Shown here piece by piece: positions 1 to 10,372 of a DNA stretch of 33,732 nucleotides. The stretch is from Welwitschia mirabilis. Lineage: Eukaryota > Gnetophyta > Gnetopsida > Welwitschiales. A model generated the notes under the pieces. It saw only the letters and a list, made by a program, of their open reading frames with translations. It had not been told where the DNA came from and made no database searches. Position 1 is the stretch's first letter; the number at the start of each line of letters is the position of its first letter. The position numbers and the translations under genes are program-made. The DNA lies in the NCBI GenBank assembly GCA_051453625.1, contig JBOZIK010000001.1, forward strand, positions 57,270,663 through 57,304,394. Direction: 5' to 3'.

Positions 1-133
1 ACTCCTTTAAGAATTGGAAGGAGAACATAATTGGCCTTCCAAAATATGTGATTTGTAAATGATGTGTGACATGAAATTGACTAGCGCACACATCAAGTGG
101 GTGTCATTAAAATGTTGTCATTAAGGGGGTGAT
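1..133 (+). mobile_element. 3' end of a Copia-like retrotransposon body, with polypurine tract
   Basis: The stretch ends in 'catcaagtgggtg' and then 'cattaagggggtgatc', just before a GTTGGAATTTTC start. A purine run followed by (TG)TTGGAA is the usual arrangement at the body/3' LTR junction of plant Copia elements. The rest of the element would lie left of the window. No coding remnant is visible in these bases. Confidence 0.45.
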
Positions 134-360
134 CGTTGGAATTTTCTTTCGGTAATGCCAACAATAAGTTAGTGGAGTTAGTGGATTTGTTACAAAAGAA
201 GACGAACTGTTATTTCTTTTGTATGCTTATAAAAGACTCTCTAGTTACATCAAATAAAATTGGACTTCCTTCACACGACTCCCTTCACACGACTCCCTTC
301 ACGGGACTCCATTTTGAGCATTAATTTTCTAGTTAGTTTTTGCTCTTTTATTTTTAACAT
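134..360 (+). mobile_element. Candidate 3' LTR of the Copia-like element
   Basis: It starts at cGTTGGAA directly after the polypurine run (first T of the expected TG changed to C). A TATA-like box (TATAAAA) lies at 228-234, and the stretch ends in 'tttttaaca', compatible with an LTR terminus. The right end is a guess because no partner LTR is in view. A 62-codon frame at 136-324 lies inside and is not believed to be a gene. Confidence 0.4.
267..310 (+). repeat. Three-copy 14-bp tandem repeat
   Basis: The unit tcccttcacacgac occurs about three times in a row; the last copy is altered (cacgggac). It lies about 40 bp downstream of the TATA-like box in the candidate LTR, so it would fall in the transcribed leader if that LTR call is right. 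Confidence 0.8.
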
Positions 361-986
361 ACCTACTATAGATTTGAAGAATGGAAAGGCTAAGAACAAT
401 AAAAGATATTGGCTTAGATGGAATAAAGAAAAATAATAAACCAATTAAAAATGATGATAGTCAATGTCTAAACCTAGTAAAAATCATGCCTTCTTTATCT
501 CCTACAAAGACCATAGACTTTCTAACCACAATAGAGAAGCAAATGGCTAGGACAGAGATCCAATTTATTTTGGCAAGAAGCAATACTAATCTACAGATAT
601 AGGCCCTCATGAGATACTCATGCGGTTAGCAAAAATAACCAATTAGAGAGAGAGTAAGAAGATAATGAAAGAAACTACAGGGAGAATAACAATGCAGTTG
701 TAGTCGTTTGACAAAGTAATATGATGGAGGTGGTGGAAAGAGTCCTTTCAAGATGTTCAGAGGCCAATCCAGTATTTCATGATGTCAGTGAGTTGTCCAT
801 CTTCATTATCGCTGACGCAAAGTTGCAAAAGAGCATCACATTGTTCTTGAAGAATGTTTTTAACAGTGGCTCATCTATGATCTATTGGTCTGAGTGGAGG
901 AGCCCTCTATTTGACTGCAGGTTTCTATATACTCATTGTCAAAGGCACTCGAAGACTTGCTGTCCATATGAAATCCACAACAAATT
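361..986. other. Unassigned stretch
   Basis: Two short frames are open on the plus strand (381-602, 73 codons; 721-1056, 111 codons). Neither resembles a family I recognise, and composition and context give no support. The 721-1056 frame lies opposite the far 3' flank of the Root cap pseudogene, so it may be an antisense shadow of that gene. Confidence 0.4.
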
Positions 987-1113
987 CTATACATGTTCTA
1001 ATCTTGTTAATGGAGTGACTGTCAATGATAAAATAATACTCTGCATTTTATCTTGATCTCTGCTGTGGTTTTTAAGACAAAAGAAAAGATTGAAATTGTA
1101 CAAGCATTGCCTC
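987..1113 (-). pseudogene. Possible C-terminal remnant of the Root cap gene
   Basis: Read on the minus strand after a stop, this gives 'SIILSLTVTPLTRLEHV' and, after a shift of frame (continuing below 987), 'IEFVVDFIWTASLRVPLT'. The pattern loosely resembles the hydrophobic middle part of Root cap domains, where a valine-rich beta strand is followed by VVP-T. I find this suggestive only; the segment normally found between it and the FYFHG motif is missing. Confidence 0.25.
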
Positions 1114-1709
1114 TTAGACAAGATCAAAATCCTTATCCTTTGGGCCATGGGAGTAGAACATCTTGCCATCTCCTCCAGTGAAGCACGGATCATAGTAGAT
1201 GCAGCCATAACCATTGCACTTGGGCTTGCGTAACTGGTAGGTTGCCTTGCACTTTCTGTAGTCGATAAAGCATGACTTGAGCTTCTTGTTTCTATTTCTG
1301 CAGAAGCTGTAGGAAGACTTGCGCTTGAGGCACTATGCAGGCATTGGAGGATGCGCGAGTAACAGCCACTGCGCTTCCTAATGCACATTGCTCTTTCCTG
1401 TCCTGTGCACGTGACTAGCAGCAGCACCATGTAGTTAGCTTCTGCACCTATGCCCTGGCTCTTGTTGTTGTACTATGCTCCTGAAAAAATATCACAGCGA
1501 TAGCAGTGATCGACTGTGTAGTAATGACCACCATCGTTGGGCCAAAAGTGTCCACGTCCCTCCTTGTCGGCCTTGTCAGCTTTACTATTGCCGGTGGTTC
1601 TGCGGAGAGACTTACAAGAGGGTGAGGTGGTGAGTGGTGTTTTGAGCTCAACTGACACATTCGAAGAGTGTGCGTCCGTGTCGTCGATGTCTTGAGCATG
1701 AAAGGCCAC
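1114..1709 (-). pseudogene. Root cap family (Cys-rich, LEA-like) protein, broken copy
   Basis: This is the only recognisable host gene. Reading the minus strand from 1709, one frame gives a polar N-terminal part with '..GGHYYTVDHCYRC', an in-frame stop at 1473-1475, then 'VTCTGQERAMCIRKRSGCY' down to about 1341. The frame then shifts, and after another stop at 1333-1335 a 72-residue stretch (1332-1114) runs with regularly spaced Cys ('KKLKSCFIDYRKCKATYQ', 'CNGYGCIYYDPCF'). It ends 'GGDGKMFYSHGPKDKDFDLV' and stop. The GGDG-x-x-FY-x-HG-x-KD-x-DF signature is typical of plant Root cap proteins (Pfam Root_cap), which follow it with '..VSD..LHINAHFIG'; that part is absent. The Cys usually found after DF is Asp here. 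GC content is clearly higher than in the surroundings, as expected for a former exon. The family function is poorly known; members are secreted-type or LEA-like proteins of root cap and embryo. Two stops and a frameshift make a pseudogene likely. Confidence 0.72.
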
Positions 1710-2360
1710 GACAACATCTGTAAGAGTATACCTAAGACAATCTATCCATCTGCAATGGTACCTGGGAAACCATCTTTAGGCCAGTTACATGTAAAAATCA
1801 GCGCTGACGGCTAGATGTTCGAGAAGAACAGCTTGTGGTAGTGATTCGTGTGTGTGAAAGTTGGGCTTTACACAAACGAAAAGAGGAACCTGGCTTATGT
1901 TCATAGTTTTTCAGTGTCATTAAGTAGAGGAGTCTGAGTGACTGATTAGATTTAGATAACTATCCTTAGTAAGAAGACGACTTTGTAAAAGATCTCAACG
2001 ATGGGTGCACTTGGAGCTACTATTGTTGGTGTTGGGGGAATTTAACCATTACTCAGCTTGTTGTTGCAGGTTTTGAGTAGCATCTAGACTCACTGGAGTG
2101 ACCTTTGGATGAGCAAGAGCACCATGTGGCATGAACGGCTTCAGTGCACCTCAAGCTAGAGCTCTAGAATGCTTAACAGCCGGTTGACACTTACATACCA
2201 GAATTCACTAAAGAAACATCCTAAAGGTGAAGCACAACTGAAGGAAATGAGGCTTTTATGGTAACAGCGTCTGCAGCATCCACATTGAAGAAAGCAGACG
2301 GGTTGTGAACGCAGGCCTGCTGCTAAAGATTCATTGTGCATCATGATTGATTTATGAAGT
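1710..2360. other. Higher-GC flank, possibly more decayed gene sequence
   Basis: The stretch upstream (in gene direction) of the Root cap remnant is less AT-rich than the rest of the window. Minus-strand frames such as 2156-2344 (62 codons) are open, but I recognise no family in any frame. It could hold the former promoter and 5' part of the gene, or a second relic. Confidence 0.3.
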
Positions 2361-2979
2361 GGTTTTGTAATTTTTGAAGATAGATTATTTTGAATGGATG
2401 ATTAATAAGAAGAAGTATATCTTCTCAAGAAGAAGAGTTTGAGGAGATTAAAGAACATAATTTCTGCAAACGTTGGTGAGAAGATGATTACGGACAAGGG
2501 GAAGATGAATAGCCACACAGAAAACATCGTAAACAGCGAATTTAATTTAGTTTTTTTGAATTCTTTTTAATTTATGTATGTGAATTAGTAAATCTAAGTA
2601 TATTCTAATTTAATAAATAATAATTATTATATAATAACGTGAGTAATATGTATTTTATTTAAAAAATGCACAGATATGTTTTTAATATTTTTTGGTTGAA
2701 ATTAATAAATAAATAAAATATTAAATAATAATAATAATAATAATAAATAAATAAATAAAGTAAAAAGTGTTCTATCATATTATATAAGTCACATGAATTA
2801 TTTATACACTTTGCTATAAAATGTTTGTTTATATTTAATTGTTATTATAACGTTTTTCACATTTATTTGATTAATTAAGGTAATAGTCTAACTTTTGGAA
2901 CGATTGCCTTTCAGATTAAAAATAGTAAATGTGAGCATTTGGATATCTTTTCTTAGCACAAGCATCCTAGGAAGCTTTG
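2361..2979. repeat. AT-rich stretch with a (TAA)n/(TAAA)n microsatellite
   Basis: The sequence at about 2724-2758 is a run of TAA units passing into TAAA units. The remainder is very AT-rich, with no open frame or element end that I can see. Confidence 0.75.
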
Positions 2980-3592
2980 GGCATAGTGTGATGGTTGAGA
3001 GATACTAATGGAGGCTAAACAACTAGTGGGTGCAGGTTCAAGTAGTTTGTCCATTAGAAATGTAGGCATAAGCAGTCCGTCCACTAGAGGATCTCTACTC
3101 GAGGATGAGCAAGGAAATTAAGGGTGAGGGAATGTAATATTCCAAAATTAATTTTAATTAAGTAATTATTATTAAGTGCCATTAAAGTAAATTCAATGAT
3201 AACTATTATATAATGAAGGTATGTGACCCTTGGATTTGTAAGATTATGTTCCTTCATTTTGTTTATAAGCTTATNNNNNNNNNNNNNNNNNNNNNNNNNN
3301 NNNNNNNNNNNNNNNNNNNNNNNNNNNNNNNNNNNNNNNNNNNNNNNNNNNNNNNNNNNNNNNNNNNNNNNNNNGACCCTTGGATTTGTAAGATTATGTT
3401 CCATCATTTTGTTTATAAGCTTATAGCATTAGGTAGGGGCAGATAAACTAGGTGGATGTCTCCGATAATAGCTTTGACTAATCCCCAAGGGTCCCAAGAG
3501 GAGGACTTAGATCGTAATCTATGTCTTTACCTTTGTCCACTAGTCCAAAACTAAAGCAAGGCGTAGAGACCAAACTTGATGTTGTGATAACA
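2980..3592 (+). mobile_element. Candidate end and 3' LTR of a chromovirus-like Gypsy element
   Basis: 'ttaagggtgaggga' directly precedes TGTAATATTCC at 3133. A purine run followed by TGTAATAnnCC is the usual start of the 3' LTR in plant Tekay/Del-type chromoviruses. The stretch 3133 to about 3592 would be the LTR; it ends 'gtgataaca'. It contains a gap of unknown size, so the true length is unknown. No partner LTR or integrase chromodomain is seen. Confidence 0.4.
3223..3424. repeat. Near-identical 50-bp flanks around a 100-N gap
   Basis: The 50 bases before the gap (gacccttggatttgtaag... to ...ataagcttat) are repeated after it with a single difference (ccttcatt versus ccatcatt). The N run is 3275-3374, exactly 100, the conventional size for an unknown gap. 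This is most likely an unclosed overlap between contigs or a collapsed tandem repeat. Confidence 0.85.
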
Positions 3593-5032
3593 AAGATATA
3601 TTTCTATTTTCTATCTAATTAATATGTTATTGATTCCCTTATTCTTTAATTTTTCAATGTCCCTCATTAAAATGTAAATTTAGTATTTTAGAACATTATA
3701 ATCTCTTTGATCTAGAAAATCATCAATCAAACTCCACTTCCTTTAGCTAAGATAAAACTAATTTATTATAGCAAAATTTCCTTAGATGTAACTTGAGTAA
3801 CTAAATATCCTAGCAGAGAATTTGAAGAACTAGTTCTAATTTGAAGGACTACCTTCATAATAGTTTTCAAAGGGTCTTCACATTAATCTTTGATGATGTG
3901 TCAAAGGAGTACATGTTGCTTATGTAAGAACTCTTTGATAGATAACCCCACATCTTTAACCACGTTCTTATAAGCTAATGATGCAAAAATATCATATTTC
4001 TTCATTATTGTTATGAGTAGGAGCTCTAAGATAGTCTTAAAGATGAAATTGGCTATTTGAAGACCTCATTCAAGCTTTTACCATACTAGAAATGGAAGTA
4101 AGGACATTATCAAATTTCAATCTCCCTTACTTCTACTTTATGCCTTTGCCTTTTACTACCTCTCTCAATTTTTTTGAATGCCTCTTTGAGACCATACTAG
4201 AATGATGTGACAAGGCATATATGTCACTCTTTGAAGATCCTTTTGATGAGTAATTCCAATTATTTAGCCTGTGTTAAAATATTAAAAAAGAGGAGAGGCA
4301 TAAACTAAGTGAATTATATTGCAATGCAGGAGCTCAAAATATGCTACTTGAAGGCCCCTTTGAGTAATCATGAATTGCTTAAAGACCTTCTTTGAGTAAA
4401 AGTTAAATACTGAAAGACCCCTTGAAGTAATCTTGGATTTCTCGAGTTGAACTTTATTTAATGGTAAAGTAGTAACTAAGCCTTCATAGATTTTATCTAT
4501 GAATTCCTCTTCAACAATTTTCAAGATGCGTTTAATAGGAAAATTACTAATATGATTTTGATATGTGTGTATTAGGCCATAGAAATTTTATAAAAGAATC
4601 CAATGCTAGGTGATTTTTTTATCTAAAGCTTGTCATTTTCTTTAAGTTTTCTTATAACATTTTTTGGAAATGTGACTTTATCCCTTGCTTAGTGCAACTT
4701 CATTAAAACTTCTTTAGTAATATTATTTCCAAGAAAACTTCATCTCTTTATTATTTATTTAGTAAACATCCTAAAGTATGCTATTTTGACATGAGGGTGA
4801 AGTACCCCAAAAAGATTTATTTAAATCTTTTTTTCTTCAACTTAGTAAAGGCTAAGCACTTAGTGTTTAAAGAATATAATTTCTTTTATGAATTTTAATG
4901 TAAGAGGAGAAATTAAACTCCAGATATAACCTTTGAATTACTTTATGTAGAAGTTAAGATTATACCAACTGTAAATTATGAAAAACTTCTTAATGATCCA
5001 AGATTTATAAGAATTAATGAGAGAATTATTAT
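3593..5032. other. Unassigned AT-rich stretch
   Basis: No recognisable coding fragment. A minus-strand frame at 4282-4524 (80 codons) covers the short tandem repeat at 4349-4441 and has no family resemblance. Confidence 0.5.
4349..4441 (+). repeat. Three degenerate 31-bp tandem units
   Basis: Units start at about 4349, 4380 and 4411, each with the core 'aagacc(c)cttTgagtaat' and a variable AT-rich second half. Related fragments ('gaagatccttttgatgagta') occur just upstream near 4234, so the array may once have been longer. Confidence 0.6.
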
Positions 5033-6172
5033 TGCGCTGTGTATTATGCTTACCTAATTTGCAAGTTAGATCTCAAAGCATGCTTAAGTAATAACAAGCA
5101 AATACACATGGTACATAGTAAGTCAATCCAAGTTTGTAAACTTAAAGAATAAAATGAATTAGAGAAGGCCTAACTCCTTAGAAAAGAGAGAGAAGAGAAA
5201 AAGAATGTTTTTGTCTTTTTAATATTTTAAAGAAAATTAAATGAAATATCAATGCAAAATGATGCAATGAAGTTAATAAATGCAATGGAATGAAAATACA
5301 ATCCTAAATGTAATTAATTAAAATTTTTACTAATTTGTTGTTATTCACGTTGGCCCTCATACTTTGTAACAATATCAAATCTAATTTACTAAGAGTATTA
5401 AATTATCAATAACATAAAGTATAAAGAATGGAAGAGATATAATTAAGAAAGAAGTATACTTTATTAACTTTAACAAAATGCACCTTAATACATAATGCAT
5501 CCACTTATAAGTAACAAATCCTTACTAGAGGCTGCATAGTCTAACACTAAGGTAGTCCTTCTCATAACTAAATGGATTCCCTTGGCTAAGTTTCTCCTAT
5601 GTCACATGCGGGAATCTAAGGGGAATAATTCTAGGTTTGGATTAACTATTTAGATTACCAAGAAGTATAATAGATTGACAGTAATCATGTCATTGATTTT
5701 TTAATGTCTTCTTACGTAACATATCCTTAATGTAATATCTAATTGATGTAACATCTTCTTGATGTAGTATCTTCTTGATGTAATTTCTTCTTGATTATGG
5801 GGAACGTTTTCTTAATGTAATGTCTTCCTAATGTAACATATTCTTAATGTAATGTCTTCATGATTACGTAAAATGTCTTCTTAATGTAATGTCTTTTTGG
5901 TGTAATGTCTTCTTAGTGTAACGTCTTCTTGGAATAATATCTTATTAGCATCTTGATCATTATTCTCAGTATGAAGTAAATAGATGGTTCTCTAGATAAG
6001 TTAAGGTATTTAAAATATACCATAAAAACATCCAATATATTAGAAATTAATCCTTCATTTAATCATCTTGATTGATTTTTAAATTCATCCTAATTTACTT
6101 GAAAACTTGTGAAATATACCTACAATTACACTCTAATAATACTATTAAATAGCGTGATTTATCTTTATAACA
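5033..6172 (-). repeat. 3' LTR (about 1.14 kb)
   Basis: In element orientation it starts TGTTATAAAG at 6172, directly after the purine tract, and ends ...CGCA at 5033. It aligns along most of its length with the right copy but carries a 16-bp minisatellite (5703-5946) where the right copy has palindromic modules. Confidence 0.7.
5703..5946 (+). repeat. 16-bp minisatellite with two 21-bp variant units
   Basis: About fourteen units of the type gatgtaatgtcttctt follow one another with few length changes. Two longer 21-bp units (gattatggggaacg... and gattacgtaaaatg...) sit three ordinary units apart, which suggests a higher-order unit of 69 bp was duplicated. Confidence 0.85.
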
Positions 6173-6190
6173 TAGCCCCCTCCTAAGAAT
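6173..6190 (-). other. Polypurine tract
   Basis: On the minus strand this reads 'attcttaggagggggcta', abutting the TGTTATAA start of the 3' LTR. Just upstream in element direction is 'ttagggactaataaa', closely matching 'ctagggactgacaaa' before the LTR at 17953, so both elements share their 3' end design. Confidence 0.75.
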
Positions 6191-6934
6191 TTATTAGTCC
6201 CTAACAAAGAAAGGAAAAAAGAATAGAAGTAAGCTAAATTATAAAAGGGATGAAAATAACACTTAAGTATAAATGATCTTACATTGTTAAACATGGAGTG
6301 CATCTTATTTTATCATATGAAAAATATTTTCTAATTAAACATTATGATAAATATAGAATTAAATTTACAGCAATGGTTTAAGTTCTATAAAAAACATATT
6401 TTTAATAAATAAATTCATTTGAATTAAATTCAATCGTTTGATAATTCTAAGAATTCCACCCCATGAAGTAGATAAATTCATTTTAAATTTTAAATAAGTT
6501 AACTTGTGATGATCAAAAGGAATATGTTGAAAATTTTAAGGGATAAAAATTAAAAGCTAAGAAGGAAAAATAGAAACATAAAATAAGAAAGAGAAATACA
6601 ATAGGCTAAAGCATCATGAAAAGAAACATTAAACTATTTAGATGCTTAATCCTAATGTCTCAAAATCCAATACTTTATTTGAAAGAAAGAAAAATATAAA
6701 TCTATTTCAAAATATCAAATTACAAGAAACAGGAAATAAAAATTACAATTTGCAGAAAGAGATCAAAGTACACTTTAAAATGATAATCAAACAATTACTT
6801 GTAGACCAAAAGGTAATCAAGAAATCACAAGCAAATCCAAGAGGATAAAATACAACACTACTCAAATAAATAATTTGAAGCGAATTCAAAATACTCATTT
6901 GAGTAATAAAAATATTTCTTTTCCCTTAAGCTCT
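6191..6934 (-). other. Non-coding element body
   Basis: The body between PPT and PBS is AT-rich. The plus-strand 68-codon frame at 6642-6848 is antisense to the element and Lys/Asn-rich, as expected by chance in such sequence. No Gag, protease or RT motif is found in either direction. Confidence 0.6.
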
Positions 6935-6952
6935 TTCCTGATAATGGCACCA
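6935..6952 (-). other. Primer-binding site, Gypsy type, decayed
   Basis: The minus strand reads TGGTGCCATTATCAGGAA. The canonical plant Tat/Athila PBS is TGGCGCCGTTGCCGGGGA; all six differences are C-to-T or G-to-A. It lies 6 bp inside the right LTR, in the correct position and orientation. Confidence 0.8.
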
Positions 6953-6958
6953 AAATTT

Positions 6959-8183
6959 TGCGATGCTTATTTGTGCTTCCAATTCCAATATTCTAAAGAT
7001 CAAATTTGACTTGAAAAACCTAAAAATCTAATAATCTAATTACACATAGTACACATGTGCATAATGGAATCAACCCAAATGTCATACACTTAGAGAAGAC
7101 TTCTAAAATAGAATTTGTAAAATTGATTTTAGAAAGAGAAGAAGAACACATTTTTGAATATTTTTTGGTAGGAAATGAAGTTAAATAATGCAAGGAAGAA
7201 GATGAAATAAAATGCAATGGAATAAAATAAAGTGCAATGTAATGTAGAATGAATGCAAACTCCATGCAACTAATTAATCAAACTTCTGATCTATTGTCAC
7301 TTAGATTGATCCTTATAGTCTATATCAACTACAACTCCATGTCATTTTCATTGTAATCAAGATAAGTTATAAGGAATAAATAAGAAAGTATTTGAAAAAA
7401 ATTCAATTCAATCAATATCTTTATTAATAAAATTAAAGTACATCCACTTATAATAGTAACTCCTCAATGAAAGATTCATTACCTAACATCAAGGTAGTCC
7501 TTTTCACAAGCAGGATGAATCTCCTTGCCCCTAATAATCTCTAAATGTCATAAGAAATTGGATACAAAAAAGATATGAAATAAATCCCAAGAGGGTCTAT
7601 TTACAGTTTGAAATCAATGGTTAAGGGTCATCAATAAGTGTGAAATGAAAAGTCATGATTAGATGTACAATTTCATAACAAATGGATTAGTTTTTCAAAT
7701 TATTCTATTCATCGTCTAGCTCATCATCCTCATGATATAGTGGATGACTACTTCAACCACTAACTACCACTTAACACATATTGAACATCCAAACTATGCT
7801 GACTGTCATCTTCTGAGTTGTCCCAATGACATAGGGGATGATCATTAAAATTGTTAAATAGCTTCATTATTTTACAATGGTCTTCCCAATGATATACGAG
7901 ATGACTGTCAAATCATGTTGACTAGGTTCTACTGTTCATCAATCTACATGTGTTGTCCTAATAACAATGTGGACAACTAGGTTTTATTACTTTAATCCAT
8001 CTTGATCATCGTCCTTTATTTCATCATCATAAAAAAAAATAGCTTCTTGTGTTGGAAATCATTGCATTTCATGATCTACATGAAAGCTTTGTATAATCTG
8101 CATAAATCCCTATAAACACTATTAATAGGACCTAAAAATATGCTTCACAAGTATGTTGAAAAGGTTAATTTGTCTTTACAACA
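6959..8183 (-). repeat. 5' LTR (about 1.23 kb) with palindromic modules
   Basis: It starts TGTTGTAAAG at 8183 and ends ...GCATCGCA at 6959 in element orientation. Four interrupted palindromes of the GTCGTCC/GGACGAC type, all degenerate, lie at 7724-7747, 7804-7843, 7879-7909 and 7952-7977; the last has perfect 7-bp arms (GTTGTCC, GGACAAC). Confidence 0.7.
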
Positions 8184-8885
8184 CCCATATTCTACTATAA
8201 ATAGTATGCATACTATAAAGCTACTATGCCATTATCCTTGGTAATGGTGTCAAAAAGCTGATTAAGGCTATCTTTTATAATAAAAAACTAGGGCCTTCAT
8301 TATAAAATGGTCTCAATATCATTCTTTCTTTAGGGATAATTTTGATAAATCTACAGTAAAACACACATATCTAAAATAGGACAAATATTTAAGCATAATT
8401 CAAATCAAGAATTTAAAATAAAAATCAATGGCTAAGAGCCAGAAATAGACATAGAACTTAAAACTAACTTAAATATTTTAAGTGATGAAAGAAATTCATT
8501 TAGAAATATAATGAAAGTTCCTCTTTAGGTTCTTCATATGCTAAGGTTATTATAACTTGAATCATGATAACATTATCAAATTTACTACATGAATGTTAGT
8601 GAAATTCTTCTATGATTCAATTTATCATAGCCTATTTATAAGCATGACAAGTAGGAAAACAAATACTAAGAACTATCAAACAAAATGAAACTATGTAAAA
8701 AAATGTAAATAATAAGAGTTTACGTAGAAACATAAAATAACTTAGTAATAGCTAGCTTCAGATCAAACATAAAATGTATGAAATGAATCACACATGAAAT
8801 TAAAAAATTTAACCTACTATTTTATTATAAAAATGAAACTATATTATATCAATAAATAATAATTCAAACATGATTTAAAACTAAT
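8184..8885. other. Unassigned AT-rich spacer
   Basis: Lies between the Gypsy element and the small Copia-like element. I see no coding frame, repeat or element boundary. Confidence 0.5.
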
Positions 8886-9193
8886 TGGAATTTAACACCA
8901 ACATTCCAAATATAGTTAGATTAATTACTAATTTGATAGAGTGAACCTATGTAAGGTACATGAATGAATCATGTATCTATGAGATTCTGATGAGAGATTA
9001 TCTTAGCTATTTAGGGAATATTATTAGAAAACTTCATGTATAAATTGATAATCATTTTAATTGAAAAAGTGTGAGTTTTAAACCTCACTATTTTGGACCC
9101 TAATAACTCCATCATTTTAATTACAAAGTTTAATGTTTGTATAGTTATCTTTCTATTAATTTCTCAGTCCTTGCTAGACTCTTAAATCTTTTA
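8886..9193 (+). repeat. 5' LTR of the small Copia-like element
   Basis: Begins TTGGAATTTAAC, equivalent to TGGGAATGTAAT in the other copy, and contains 'caacattccaaatatag' and 'gaatcatgtatctatgaga' shared with it. The terminal CA has decayed. Confidence 0.8.
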
Positions 9194-9195
9194 AT

Positions 9196-9207
9196 TGGTA
9201 TTAAAGC
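9196..9207 (+). other. Primer-binding site, initiator tRNA-Met type
   Basis: TGGTATTAAAGC matches the Copia PBS TGGTATCAGAGC except for one C-to-T and one G-to-A change, 2 bp after the LTR. Confidence 0.8.
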
Positions 9208-10050
9208 AATTGAGGATTAGCTTTACCATAAGCCTTAGGATCTTGCCTATTTAAATAATTCCACCATCTAGGTTTCTTTTAGAGTGTCTTATATCACATC
9301 CTTTACAAAGAAAAGTGGATTTGTGATTTATCATTACTCACAGCAACATCAGAGCCAACAAAGTATTAGCTTTATTTCTAGCTCTTAGATCATACTTCTA
9401 AATGTCTATTTTAAAGTGGCAAATTGATATTAAAAATTATGTATAATTACGAGTGTTAGAGAGAGATGGCTTTGTCACTTTAAAGGTGTTGAATGTCATA
9501 GAGGAAGGATAGATGTTACCAAGAATATGATGATATTAATTTTGAGCTCTAAAATAATTCCAAGACAATGTTAAAGGAAGATAACATGAAGGATAAGCTG
9601 CAATGCCTTATTTGCCTTACCTTTTTTGCTTTAGTAAAGAGGATCTTGTTAGCCTCAGATATTAAGTATTTACTTATATTACATAGGCATATTATAAAGT
9701 TATTGATGTAGCTAAGGATGGAAAATTCCACTCTCAAGAAGGTACCCTCAAGAATACTTAACCTTTAAAGTTGTGCAACTAAGGTCATGCATAATAATAT
9801 CTTTTTCCTTTAGGTATAAAACAAGGAATATAAGTATTGTAAAGAAAATTTGAGACTTCAAAACTATGTAATCTAAGGAGAGCTAGCATGATGATTTCAT
9901 TTATAATAAAGAAAGGAGATCTCCATTCAAAAGTAAAAAATCTTTAAGACCAACATGGTTTCTATTAGTACATGGCTTTATTCCTAAAATGTAATTAAAT
10001 AGTGCATGCATTAAGGGGGTTCATTATATGACAATTGGAATTTTATCATT

Positions 10051-10064
10051 AAGAGGTTGATTGA
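10051..10064 (+). other. Polypurine-like tract
   Basis: 'aagaggttgattga' abuts the TGGGAATG start of the right LTR. A second purine run (cattaagggggttc, near 10010) lies about 45 bp upstream and resembles the tract at 121-131 at the window start. Confidence 0.55.
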
Positions 10065-10372
10065 TGGGAATGTAATGCTAACATTCCAAATATAGTTAGA
10101 TTTATCACTCATTTAAGAGGATGAATCTACATAAGGCACATGAATGAATCATGTATCTATGAGACTCTGACAAGAGACTATCTCATCTATTTAGGGGATA
10201 TGATTAAAAACTCTATGCATAAATTAAAATTAATTTAAATTAAAAAGGGTAAGTCTTAAACTTCACTAGTATGAGCATAAATCCATCTACTAATTTTAAT
10301 CATGGAGTCTAATGTCTAATTAGTTAGTTTTCTATTCATTTCTCACTTCTTATCAGACTCTTCAATATTTTA
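10065..10372 (+). repeat. 3' LTR of the small Copia-like element
   Basis: Begins TGGGAATG and aligns throughout with 8886-9193. The exact right end is uncertain because neither copy retains a clear CA. Confidence 0.8.

Larger units (their letters stand above)
5033..8183 (-). mobile_element. Short-bodied Gypsy (Tat/Athila-like) LTR element
   Basis: Two diverged direct copies (5033-6172 and 6959-8183) share landmarks in the same order: TGCG start on the plus strand, 'aatgcaatggaat', 'ccacttata', 'aaggtagtcctt', and 'ctttataaca/ctttacaaca' at the right end. Immediately inside the right copy, on the minus strand, is a decayed Gypsy PBS; immediately inside the left copy is a purine tract on the minus strand. 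So the element runs right to left. Its body is only about 790 bp and holds no gag or pol trace, so it is a non-autonomous or internally deleted copy. Both LTRs are over 1.1 kb, longer than the body. Confidence 0.75.
8886..10372 (+). mobile_element. Small non-autonomous Copia-like LTR element
   Basis: Two direct LTRs of about 308 bp align base for base at a constant offset of 1179 from start to end, with no net indel, although many substitutions separate them. A Copia-type PBS follows the left LTR and a purine-rich tract precedes the right one. The body is about 870 bp. A short stretch near 9413 (reading '..KWQIDIKNY') faintly recalls the start of Copia Gag, but there is no usable frame. Whole length is about 1.5 kb, near the size range of TRIM-like or internally deleted elements. 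Confidence 0.8.

Noticed and set aside
721-1056. 111-codon plus-strand frame
   Set aside because: No family resemblance; it is antisense to the possible 3' remnant of the Root cap pseudogene.
4282-4524. 80-codon minus-strand frame as a gene
   Set aside because: Its centre is a degenerate 31-bp tandem repeat, and no family or neighbour supports it.
5703-5946. 16-bp array as a CRISPR-like array
   Set aside because: Units are directly adjacent with no unique spacers.
6642-6848. 68-codon frame in the body of the minus-strand Gypsy element
   Set aside because: Antisense to the element and rich in Lys/Asn/Ile as expected by chance in AT-rich DNA.
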